A stretch of 64,000 nucleotides of DNA, taken from positions 21,784-85,783 of the forward strand of contig NZ_SNWQ01000030.1 in the NCBI RefSeq assembly GCF_004361855.1. The letters run 5' to 3'. This DNA is from Kribbella caucasensis (GTDB taxonomy: Bacteria; Actinomycetota; Actinomycetes; Propionibacteriales; Kribbellaceae). The translations under genes and the position numbers were made by a program. The notes under the pieces were generated by a model. It searched no databases. It was not told the DNA's origin and saw only the letters and a program-made list of their open reading frames with translations. Shown here one piece after another: positions 33,680 to 41,936 of this stretch. The stretch's first letter is position 1. Every line of letters begins with the position of its first letter.

Positions 33680-34708
33680 ATGGTTGGGGTCGAGGGCCAC
33701 GGTTGGGCCGAGCAGGCGGCCGCGCAGTACGAGCGGATGCACCAGCAGTACGTCGGTGGCGCGCGCAAGCTGGAATCGCTGATCAACGAGCTGATCGGCG
33801 AGGAAGAGGGCATCAACTACCTGAGCGCGACCGCCCGGGCGAAGGACCCGGAGTCGTTCCTGGCGAAGGCATCGAAGGCGCAGCCGGGGGATCCGGGCCG
33901 GCCGAAGTACGACGATCCGCTCGACCAGATCACCGACCTGGTCGCGGCCCGGGTGATCACCTTCCTGGTGGAGGCGGTGGACCGGGTCTGCGAGGTGATC
34001 GAGGCCGAGTTCGAGATCGTCGAGCACACCGACATGGGCGCGCACACCCGGGCCCAGGGCGTCTTCGGGTACGCGAGCAAGCACTACCTGGTCCGGTTGA
34101 ACGCGCATCGCCGGGACCTGCCCGAGTACGCCGTCCTGCGGAACCTGACGATGGAGATCCAGGTCCGGACCGCTGTTCAGCACGCGTGGGCCGAATTCGA
34201 GCACGACATCCGGTACAAGCTGGACATCCCACCGGACCGCAAACCGGAGTTCGACCGGCGGTTCCTGCTCGCCGCGGCGTTGATGGAACTCGCGGACAAC
34301 GAGTTCACCGAGATCGACCGGCTGTACCGCGAACTGGCGGCGGCCGGGGCCGACGAATCGCCGAAGGATCTCACCGCGGCGACGCTGACCACCTACCTGA
34401 CCCGGCGCTACCCGGACGCCCCGCACGCGAAGACGAACCACTACGCGTGGATTCTCGGCATCCTCGCCAGGCTCGGCGTGACCACCGAGGAGCAGCTGAC
34501 CGATCTCCTGCAGGGCATCGACAGCGCCGCGGTCCAGGCCGCCATGACGCATCGCTTCCCGGCCGGAACCGTACGAAGGCTGGACGACGATCTACTCGCG
34601 GCCCGCGGTTCGCAGTACGTGGAACTCTTCCCCGAGGAGGACCGGCGGCAGAAGATCCTCCGCGGCAGACTGAAGGCGCTGGCCCGGGCCGGCCTGATCG
34701 AGCCCTGA
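33680..34708 (+). CDS. RelA/SpoT-domain nucleotidyltransferase
   Basis: This 342-residue protein has an alarmone-synthetase-type core in the first ~190 residues: DLVAARVITFLVEAVDRV, FGYASKHYLVRLN (for G-Y-x-S-x-H) and MEIQVRTAVQHAWAEFEHDI. There is no HD hydrolase, TGS or ACT domain, so it is a single-domain synthetase with a ~150-residue helical tail of unknown role. Products could be (p)ppGpp, or a tRNA/nucleotide modification as in toxSAS toxins. TATGGT six bases before ATG 33680 suggests leaderless translation. It is divergent from the Orc1-like ATPase. Confidence 0.88.
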   Translation: MVGVEGHGWAEQAAAQYERMHQQYVGGARKLESLINELIGEEEGINYLSATARAKDPESFLAKASKAQPGDPGRPKYDDPLDQITDLVAARVITFLVEAVDRVCEVIEAEFEIVEHTDMGAHTRAQGVFGYASKHYLVRLNAHRRDLPEYAVLRNLTMEIQVRTAVQHAWAEFEHDIRYKLDIPPDRKPEFDRRFLLAAALMELADNEFTEIDRLYRELAAAGADESPKDLTAATLTTYLTRRYPDAPHAKTNHYAWILGILARLGVTTEEQLTDLLQGIDSAAVQAAMTHRFPAGTVRRLDDDLLAARGSQYVELFPEEDRRQKILRGRLKALARAGLIEP

Positions 34709-34885
34709 CGCATCGGCTGGGACGCGTCTCACCAGCTGGCGGAGAGGCCGTCTCAGCAGGCGAGAGGACGCCGTGGGCCACTGGCTGGAAAACGGTTGGC
34801 GGGGCCCGAGCGAAGCGACCTAGGCTTGGTCTATTCGCCTGCTCAGGTGCCTCACAACCTTTCACTACGCCTCGTTTGGGACGTC

Positions 34886-36652
34886 ATGTCGCTGCGTCTT
34901 GTTCCGTTCGCCGACCCTGGTGTGCCAGACACCCGGTCCGGTCTCCGACTCATCCTCTGGCTCGAGCACCAGCAGCTGCGCGGTCAGGCCGCCGCGGTGG
35001 GCTGGGGCCTGTTGTACTTCGGCGGTATCGCGGCCGCCCCGGTCGCGGTCGGCCTCGCCGTCCAGGCCGCGATCGACAAGTCCTGGCCCAAGCTGATCCT
35101 GGCCGGTCTGCTGCTGCTCGTGTTCGGCGCCGTCAAGGCCGGCTCGGACGCCTTCTTCCACCGCGCGGTGGTGACCAACTGGATCGGTACCGCCTCCCGG
35201 CTGCAGCAGTTGCTGTTCCGCAAGGCCGCCGAGCTCGGTTCGCTGCTGACCCGGCGGATCGCCGCCGGTGAGGTGGTCGCGGTGAGCAGCGGTGACGTCG
35301 AGAAGATCGGCTGGTTCGTCGAGGTGCTCGGCCGGTTCACCGCCGCGCTGCTGACCTGCTTCGCCGTCGTCATCGGACTGCTCTTCTACGAACCGCAGCT
35401 CGGCCTGGTGGTCGCGATCGCCGTACCGATCCTGGCCTTCTCGATCGTGCCGCTGATGGGTCCGGCCGAGCGCCGCGCGGATGCCCAGCGGGCCAAGGGC
35501 GGCCGGGCGACCGAGCTCGCCGCCGACACAGTCGCTGGTTTGCGCGTACTGCGTGGCATCGGTGGCGAGCAGTTGTTCCTGGACCGGTATCGCGCGGCCT
35601 CGCAGGAGTACAGGGCGAGCGCGGTCCGCAGTGCGCGGATGTGGTCGATGATCGCCGCGTTGCAGGTGCTGCTGTTCGGGCTGTTCCTGGTCGTCATCGT
35701 GTGGTTCGGTGTCCGGCTTGTGCTGGCCAACCGGATCAGCGTCGGCGAGCTGGTCACGACGTACGGCTTCATCACCTTCATGCTGGTGCCGCTGCACACG
35801 TTCGAGGAGACGGCGAGCGCGTTCATCTTCTCGAAGGTGTCCGCGCGGCGGGCAGCCCGGGTGCTGTCCCTGCGGCGGACCAACGAGTCGATGGGCAAGG
35901 ACGAGGCCCAGCTGCCGTCGGGCGACCTGGTCGACCCGGTGTCGGGTCTGGTCGCGCCCGCGGGTCTGCTGACAGCCGTGGTGTGCGGCGACCCGGATGC
36001 GGGTGGTGTCCTGGCCGATCGTCTCGGCGGCCACAGCCCGGAGGCGGAGCCCGGTCAGGCGTCGGTGCTGCTGGACGGCGTCGAACTGGACGGCCTTCCG
36101 CTGGAGTCGGCACGGACCGTTGCATTGGTGCAGGACAAGGACCCGGTGCTGCTGTCCGGGACGGTGCGCGACCTGTTCGACGTACCGGGCAGTGGGGCTG
36201 TGTCGCCGGAGGCTGCGCTGGATGCAGCACAGTGCGCGGACATCCTCGACGTACTGCGTCAGACGCTGCCGGCCGGTGCGTCCGACCCGATGCAGGCCGT
36301 GCTGACTGAGCGCGGGCGGTCCCTGTCGGGTGGACAGCGTCAGCGGGTCGCCCTAGCTCGCTCTCTGTACGTGGACCCGACCGTGCTGGTGCTGGACGAG
36401 CCCACCAGTGCGGTGGACGCGCACACCGAGGCGCGGGTCGCGGAGAGTCTGCGGTTGCTCCGGTCCGGCCGGACGACAGTGGTCTTCACGTCGAGTCCGT
36501 TGATGCTCGATCGCGCGGACCGGGTGGTGTTCGTTCCGGACGGCCGGGTCGATGCCGTCGGCACCCATCGCGAACTGCTGCACAACAACCCGAAGTACCG
36601 CGCTGTGGTCACCCGTGAAGAAGAGCCCACCCTCGAGGAGGAGACGGCGTGA
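34886..36652 (+). CDS. ABC exporter subunit A with degenerate Walker A
   Basis: From ATG 34886 the protein has 588 residues: a six-helix exporter membrane domain (about 30-330) and an ATPase domain. Walker A is destroyed (VVCGDPDAGGVLADRL at about 366, no G-K-S/T), while the signature LSGGQRQRVALARSL and Walker B VLVLDEPTSAVD are intact. Its partner gene, overlapping by GTGA, has the opposite defect. Together they would form one working ATP site. The start is not certain, as an ATG 90 bases upstream is in frame but lies in a region unlike the family. Confidence 0.88.
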   Translation: MSLRLVPFADPGVPDTRSGLRLILWLEHQQLRGQAAAVGWGLLYFGGIAAAPVAVGLAVQAAIDKSWPKLILAGLLLLVFGAVKAGSDAFFHRAVVTNWIGTASRLQQLLFRKAAELGSLLTRRIAAGEVVAVSSGDVEKIGWFVEVLGRFTAALLTCFAVVIGLLFYEPQLGLVVAIAVPILAFSIVPLMGPAERRADAQRAKGGRATELAADTVAGLRVLRGIGGEQLFLDRYRAASQEYRASAVRSARMWSMIAALQVLLFGLFLVVIVWFGVRLVLANRISVGELVTTYGFITFMLVPLHTFEETASAFIFSKVSARRAARVLSLRRTNESMGKDEAQLPSGDLVDPVSGLVAPAGLLTAVVCGDPDAGGVLADRLGGHSPEAEPGQASVLLDGVELDGLPLESARTVALVQDKDPVLLSGTVRDLFDVPGSGAVSPEAALDAAQCADILDVLRQTLPAGASDPMQAVLTERGRSLSGGQRQRVALARSLYVDPTVLVLDEPTSAVDAHTEARVAESLRLLRSGRTTVVFTSSPLMLDRADRVVFVPDGRVDAVGTHRELLHNNPKYRAVVTREEEPTLEEETA

Positions 36653-38421
36653 AGCGCCCCGAGTTCGATCCGGCGGCCCCGCAGGAGGTTGCTCGCCTGC
36701 CAGTGGCGGGCAGCACGACCGTGCGGGCGTACTTGAGGTCCCTGTTCCGCAGACATCGCCGTGCCTTCTTCTGGTTGACCTTGGTGAACGCGGTGGCGGC
36801 ACTGAGCGGCATGGTCGGGCCCTGGTTGCTCGGCAACGTCGTGGAGAAGCTGTCACTCGGTGAGCGGGACGTGGACCTGCCCTACGTGGTTCTCGGCTTC
36901 GCGTGTGCGCTGGCCGTGCAGACGGTGTTCGTCCGGCTCACCCGGCTCCGCGGCGCGGTGCTGGGCGAGGAGATGCTCGCGGACCTGCGCGAGGACTTCC
37001 TGGTCCGGTCGGTCGCGCTGCCGCCGGGTGTGCTGGAGCGGGCCGGGACGGGCGACCTGCTGTCCCGGATCACCACCGACATCGACCGTCTGTCGCACGC
37101 GATGCGGGACGCGGTGCCGCAGCTGACCATCGCGGTGATCTGGGCCGCGTTGCTGATCAGCGCGCTGATCGTGACCGCGCCCGAGCTGGCGATCGCGGTG
37201 GTCATCGCGGCGCCGATCCTGATCATCGGCGGCCGGTGGTACTTCCGCCGCGCCCCTGCGGCGTATCGGTCGGAGGCGGCGGGATACGCGGCAGTCGCGT
37301 CGGCGCTGGCCGAGACCGTCGACGCCGGCCGGACGGTCGAGTCGCACCGGCTCGGCGACCGCCGGATCCGGCTTGGCGACACCCGGATCGGCCAGTGGGT
37401 CGGCTGGGAGCGGTACACGCTGTACCTGCGGATGGTCCTGTTCCCGGTGATCAACATGACCCACACGGTCGCGCTGGCCGCGGTCCTGGTGATCGGCGGC
37501 GGCTTCGCCATCCAGGGCTGGCTCACGGTCGGCGCGTTGACCACCGGCGCGCTCTACATCCAGATGCTGGTGGAGCCCGTCAACATGATGATCCGCTGGT
37601 ACGACGAGCTGCAGGTGGCCCAGGTCTCGCTGGCCCGGCTGGTCGGGGTTCGCGAGGTCGAGGAGGCCGCGAGCGGTGAGGAGAACGAGCCCGAGGGCCG
37701 GACCGTGCTCGCCGAGGAGGTCCGGTTCGGTTACCTGGAAGGCCGCGACGTCCTGCACGGCGTGACGTTGACGGTCGAGGCGGGTGCACGAGTGGCGCTC
37801 GTCGGACCGTCGGGTGCGGGCAAGTCGACCCTCGGCCGGTTGCTGGCCGGGATCTACTCGCCACGCATGGGCGACATCACGTTGGGCGGTGCCGCGCTGG
37901 ACAAGATGTCGGCCGAGCAGGTCCGAAGCCACGTCGCTCTGGTGAACCAGGAGCACCACGTGTTCGTCGGTAGTGTGCGGGACAACCTGCGACTGGCTCG
38001 ACCGAGTGCGGCCGACGCCGAGTTGTGGGCGGCGCTGCGATCGGTGGACGCCCACGCGTGGGTGGCTGGGTTCGAGCACGGGCTGGACACCGAGGTCGGC
38101 TCGGGCGGGGTGTCGTTGACTCCGGCTCAGGCGCAGCAGGTTGCGCTGGCCCGGTTGGTGCTGGCCGACCCGCACACGCTGGTGCTGGACGAGGCGACTT
38201 CGCTGATGGATCCGCGAGCCGCGCGGCATCTGGAGCGCTCGTTGGCCGGCGTACTGGAAGGGCGCACGGTGGTCGCGATCGCGCACCGGTTGCACACGGC
38301 GCATGACGCGGACGTGATCGCCGTCGTCGAGGACGGGCGCATCGTGGAGCTCGGTGGGCACGACGAGCTCGTCGATGCGCAGGGTGCGTATGCCGCGCTC
38401 TGGCGTTCCTGGCACGGCTGA
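36649..38421 (+). CDS. ABC exporter subunit B with degenerate signature motif
   Basis: This 590-residue exporter half has six membrane helices followed by an ATPase domain. Walker A (GPSGAGKST at about 386) and Walker B (TLVLDEATSLMD) are intact. The signature is altered to SLTPAQAQQVALARL in place of LSGGQ. With subunit A the complete site is B-Walker A plus A-signature; the other site is dead at both halves. Asymmetric heterodimers of this kind export drugs, lipids or peptides. GTG start overlaps the first gene. Confidence 0.9.
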   Translation: MKRPEFDPAAPQEVARLPVAGSTTVRAYLRSLFRRHRRAFFWLTLVNAVAALSGMVGPWLLGNVVEKLSLGERDVDLPYVVLGFACALAVQTVFVRLTRLRGAVLGEEMLADLREDFLVRSVALPPGVLERAGTGDLLSRITTDIDRLSHAMRDAVPQLTIAVIWAALLISALIVTAPELAIAVVIAAPILIIGGRWYFRRAPAAYRSEAAGYAAVASALAETVDAGRTVESHRLGDRRIRLGDTRIGQWVGWERYTLYLRMVLFPVINMTHTVALAAVLVIGGGFAIQGWLTVGALTTGALYIQMLVEPVNMMIRWYDELQVAQVSLARLVGVREVEEAASGEENEPEGRTVLAEEVRFGYLEGRDVLHGVTLTVEAGARVALVGPSGAGKSTLGRLLAGIYSPRMGDITLGGAALDKMSAEQVRSHVALVNQEHHVFVGSVRDNLRLARPSAADAELWAALRSVDAHAWVAGFEHGLDTEVGSGGVSLTPAQAQQVALARLVLADPHTLVLDEATSLMDPRAARHLERSLAGVLEGRTVVAIAHRLHTAHDADVIAVVEDGRIVELGGHDELVDAQGAYAALWRSWHG

Positions 38422-38451
38422 TCACTGGTAGTCGTGGGTAGGGTCGGCAGC

Positions 38452-40236
38452 ATGCTTCAGACGTTGCTGGCCCTACCCTCGCTGGTTGCCTTCGACATCG
38501 ACGGCGAAGGGCGATTGCTGCTCGGGTACGACGGCAGCGGCGTCCGGCAGGTCCACGAAATCGGGGCGGACGGTTCGTGGCGGACGCTGACCGCGTTGGA
38601 CGAGCGGGTGGTGAACGCCAAGTACGTTCCCGGCAGCCGCGAGGTCATCGTCGAGCACGACACCGGCGGCGACGAACGCGGCCAGCTCTCGATCCTCGAC
38701 CTCGACGGGGATGTGCCCGAGCTCAAGCCGCTCGTTCACGACCCGGCGTACTTCCACCACCTGATCGCGGCCCGCCCCGGCCGGGTCCTGTTCACCACGA
38801 ACCGCCGCAACGAGATCGACTTCGGCCTGATCGCACTCGACCTCGGCAGCGGTCTCGAAACCGTTCTGTACGACGGTGGCGGCTACCTGATCGACGTCGT
38901 CCCCTCGCCCGACGATCGTTGGGTCCTGATCACCCGTGCCGGTGGTCCGGCCAACTCCCAGCAGGCCATGCTGGTCGAGACCGCGACCGGCCGGATCACC
39001 GAGATCACGTCCTTCGACGATCAGGTCTGTCTCGGAGCATCCTCCTGGTTGCCGGACTCCACCGGGCTGCTGCTGTCGGGCGATTTCGACCGGGATCGGC
39101 TCGCCGTCTTCCGCTATGACCTCGCTACCGCTGCGTTGACCTCGGTGGTCGCCGACGACGCACGCGATCTGACCGGTTGGGCCAGTCCCGAAGGCGATCA
39201 CCTGTTGGTCGGCGCCAACGAGGACGGTGCCGTCACCCTCGCTCTGCACCACCTCGACGGCCGGCCAATCGCCCCGATCGAGCTGCCGCCGGGTGGATGC
39301 GGCGCGATCCTCGTCGACAGCAACCCGGTGTGGTCCGAAGACGGGAACCACGTCGTCATCACGTACAGCAGCCCGGTCGAACCGCAGTACGTGATCCGGT
39401 ACGCCGTGGTAGGCGGCGACACGTTCGCAGTACGGGCGCCGGATGCACCTTCATTGCCTGCGGGGCTGGAGCATCCGACGACTCACCGGGTGCCGTCGTT
39501 CGATGGGGAACCGGTGCCGCTGTTCCTGTATCGCCCGGTCGACGGTGGAGACGGTTCGGCCGTCGTGCTGGTGCACGGTGGACCCGAGTGGCAAGCCAGC
39601 CGGATCTGGAACCCGTTGATCGCCGGCCTGGTCGAGCAGGGGCACACCGTGCTCGTGCCGAACGTCCGCGGCTCTTCGGGCTACGGCAAGCGCTGGTACT
39701 CGCTGGACGACCGGGACCTACGACTCGACTCGGTGCGGGATCTGGCCGCGATCCACGCGTGGCTGCCGACGATCGGGCTGGACCAGGATCGCGTCGCGCT
39801 GTGGGGCGGCTCGTACGGCGGGTACATGGTGCTCGCGGGTCTGGCGTTCCAGCCGAAACTGTGGACGGCCGGAGTGGACATCGTCGGGATCGCGTCGCTG
39901 GTCACGTTCCTGGAGAACACGTCGGCGTATCGGCGGGTGATGCGCGAACGGGAGTACGGCTTCCTGGCCACGGATCGCGAGTTCCTGGAGCTGGCGAGTC
40001 CGCTGAACCAGGTGGACGCGATCGAGGCGCCGTTGTTCGTCATCCATGGCGCGAACGATCCGCGGGTGCCGTTGTCGGAGGCTTCGCAGATCACGGACGC
40101 ACTAGCCCGGCGAGGGGTGATCTGTCAGTTGCTTGTGTATCCGGACGAAGGGCACGGGCTCGCCAAACGGAAGAACCGGCTGGACGCGTACCCGCAAGCC
40201 TTCGCCTTCTTGAAGGACCAATTAGCTCAGCGGTGA
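38452..40236 (+). CDS. S9 family prolyl oligopeptidase-like peptidase
   Basis: This 594-residue protein has an N-terminal beta-propeller (about 1-320) and a C-terminal alpha/beta hydrolase. The nucleophile elbow is GGSYGGYM (Ser), Asp comes in HGANDPRVP and His in DEGHGLAKRKN. No signal peptide is seen. Family members clear short peptides or acyl-peptides. TAGGGT lies seven bases before ATG 38452, so translation may be leaderless. It overlaps the convergent LD-carboxypeptidase by 15 bp. Confidence 0.9.
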   Translation: MLQTLLALPSLVAFDIDGEGRLLLGYDGSGVRQVHEIGADGSWRTLTALDERVVNAKYVPGSREVIVEHDTGGDERGQLSILDLDGDVPELKPLVHDPAYFHHLIAARPGRVLFTTNRRNEIDFGLIALDLGSGLETVLYDGGGYLIDVVPSPDDRWVLITRAGGPANSQQAMLVETATGRITEITSFDDQVCLGASSWLPDSTGLLLSGDFDRDRLAVFRYDLATAALTSVVADDARDLTGWASPEGDHLLVGANEDGAVTLALHHLDGRPIAPIELPPGGCGAILVDSNPVWSEDGNHVVITYSSPVEPQYVIRYAVVGGDTFAVRAPDAPSLPAGLEHPTTHRVPSFDGEPVPLFLYRPVDGGDGSAVVLVHGGPEWQASRIWNPLIAGLVEQGHTVLVPNVRGSSGYGKRWYSLDDRDLRLDSVRDLAAIHAWLPTIGLDQDRVALWGGSYGGYMVLAGLAFQPKLWTAGVDIVGIASLVTFLENTSAYRRVMREREYGFLATDREFLELASPLNQVDAIEAPLFVIHGANDPRVPLSEASQITDALARRGVICQLLVYPDEGHGLAKRKNRLDAYPQAFAFLKDQLAQR

Positions 40237-41139
40237 CATCAGTGGGGTGAGCGTTCCGGCGGTCGCGTCCAGGCGGACGGGGAGGCCGAGCGGGACGGCG
40301 AGGTTGGTGTCCTCATGACCGATCGCGGCGCTCTCGACCATCGGTACACCGAGTGGCTCGAGTCGTTCGTGCATGACGTCGGCGACGAGCCCCTGGTCGT
40401 CGCTATCGCTGAAGTCGCCGATCACGATCCCGGTCACCTCCTCGAACCACCCGGCGCGCAGCAACTGGGTGAGCAGGCGGTCGACGCGGTACCCGTCCTC
40501 GGTGATGTCTTCCAGCACGACGATTCCACTCGGGCGCGCGAAGGTCGGCGTACCGAGACTGGCTGCGAGGAGGGCCAGGTTTCCGCCGAGCAGGCGACCC
40601 TCCGCGGTACCGGGGATCACTGTGCGGGCGCCGTTCGGGGCCAGGAGGTCGGTCACGGTTTCCGGCTCGAAGAGGAGGGCGCGGAGGCGGTCGCGTCCCG
40701 TCTCGTCGCCGAGCTGTTCGACCGCGGCCGCCATCGGACCGTGGATGGTGACCAGCCCGCGAGCGTTGAGGCCCTCGTGCAGCGCGGTGATGTCGCTGAA
40801 GCCGACGAACACCTTCTCCACGGCGGCCAACTCGTCGAGGTCCAGCAAGGGCAGCATCCGCTGGACGCCGTACCCACCGCGTCCGCAGAAGACCGCGGCG
40901 AACCCCGGATCGAGCCACGCCTTCTGGAAGTCGGCCGCTCGGGCCTCGTCGCCGCCGGCCAGATACGTGAGCTGCTCGTGCCGGGCCAGTGCCGACGGCA
41001 TCACCTCGACCTCGAGCCCCCACTCGACCAGGTACTTCGTCCCCGCCTCCAGCCGCTCCGCCTTCAACGGCCCCGCCGGCGCCACCACCGCAACCCGATC
41101 ACCCGGCTGAAGCCGCCCCGGTCTCCTCACATCAGTCAC
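40222..41139 (-). CDS. S66 family LD-carboxypeptidase (MccF/LdcA-like)
   Basis: This 305-residue peptidase has the nucleophile in FVGFSDITAL, with IHGP after it and the tail GHEDTNLAVPLG carrying the catalytic His. The start DRVAVVAPAGPLK and GRGGYGVQRMLPLLD are standard. LD-carboxypeptidases trim the terminal D-Ala from cell-wall tetrapeptides during recycling; MccF relatives cleave peptide antibiotics. No signal peptide, so recycling or antibiotic detoxification in the cytoplasm. GTG 41139 with TAGCGT six bases upstream suggests a leaderless message. Confidence 0.9.
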   Translation of the reverse strand: MTDVRRPGRLQPGDRVAVVAPAGPLKAERLEAGTKYLVEWGLEVEVMPSALARHEQLTYLAGGDEARAADFQKAWLDPGFAAVFCGRGGYGVQRMLPLLDLDELAAVEKVFVGFSDITALHEGLNARGLVTIHGPMAAAVEQLGDETGRDRLRALLFEPETVTDLLAPNGARTVIPGTAEGRLLGGNLALLAASLGTPTFARPSGIVVLEDITEDGYRVDRLLTQLLRAGWFEEVTGIVIGDFSDSDDQGLVADVMHERLEPLGVPMVESAAIGHEDTNLAVPLGLPVRLDATAGTLTPLMSPLS

Positions 41140-41167
41140 GACCCGACGCTATCCTGCCGCCGTCGCA

Positions 41168-41806
41168 TCAGACCTGTTTGTCCAGTTGCAGGGGTGGCAT
41201 CTGCCAGCCTCGGGCCAGGGACGACTCGTACGCCGGGGTGCCGCCGGCGAAGTACTCGGTGAACTTCATGATCAGGGGATCCCAGCGGAGTGGATCGATG
41301 TACCGCTCGTTCGCCATCAGCAGGTCCTCGCGGACGTGGACGCGGTGGATCGTCATCTCCAGGGCGCGCAGGTTGGAGCCGGGTTCGCCGATCGGGTGGA
41401 TCGCCTCGATCCGGCCTTCGAGGTTGATCGGGCTCTCGTGCACCAGGTCGACCTCGACGAGCTCGGCCGGGGTACGGGTGAGGCCGGCCGCGGCGAACTT
41501 GTCGGGTTCGTAGCGGTAGCCGCGGGCCCATTTGGCGTCGGACATCTCGCGCGATCCGGTGAGCAGGGCGATCCGGTCGAGGGCGGCGACCATGTCCGGG
41601 TCGACCAGGTTGAGAACGCAGTCGGGGCGCTCGGTGAGGTTCCTGACCGTCTGCGAGCCGGCGCTCATCCCGAGCATGGCGGTGTAGCCGAGCCACCAGG
41701 CGGACGACATCGGTCCGAGGTTCGTGGTGCCGTCCGGGTTGCGGGAGCTGATCAGCACGACCGGGGTGCCGAAGTACAGGACCTTGGGTTCGACGATTCG
41801 CTTCAT
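41168..41806 (-). CDS. Flavin reductase family protein
   Basis: From ATG 41806 the protein has 212 residues in the FMN-binding split-barrel family: YFGTPVVLISSRNPDGTTNLGPMSSAWWLG and LNLVDPDMVAALDRIALLTG are typical. It binds FMN and may reduce it for an unlinked monooxygenase or act on a small quinone-like substrate. It stands alone. The long palindrome upstream (41841-41936) separates it from the next gene on the same strand. Confidence 0.87.
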   Translation of the reverse strand: MKRIVEPKVLYFGTPVVLISSRNPDGTTNLGPMSSAWWLGYTAMLGMSAGSQTVRNLTERPDCVLNLVDPDMVAALDRIALLTGSREMSDAKWARGYRYEPDKFAAAGLTRTPAELVEVDLVHESPINLEGRIEAIHPIGEPGSNLRALEMTIHRVHVREDLLMANERYIDPLRWDPLIMKFTEYFAGGTPAYESSLARGWQMPPLQLDKQV

Positions 41807-41840
41807 GTGAATGGAACGGTCGCCGGACTGAAGGTGTGAG

Positions 41841-41936
41841 GGCGGATCTCCAGCACTACACAACCGCCAGCGGCGACCCCCTCCCACGCTCAGGAGGTGG
41901 CCGCCGGCCGAGGTTGTGTAGTGCTGGCGGTCCGCC
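41841..41936. repeat. Long imperfect palindrome between two genes
   Basis: Arms 41841-41865 and 41912-41936 are inverted copies (23 of 25 match), with 16 perfect inner pairs around CCAGCACTACACAACC. Inside them, GCCAGCGGC-G-ACC (41864 on) continues pairing with GGTGGCCGCCGGC near 41896-41908 after a 3-base bulge. The whole could fold to a hairpin of about 45 bp. It starts at the stop codon of the large phosphodiester glycosidase gene. It may be a terminator or a mobile palindromic element. Confidence 0.75.
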
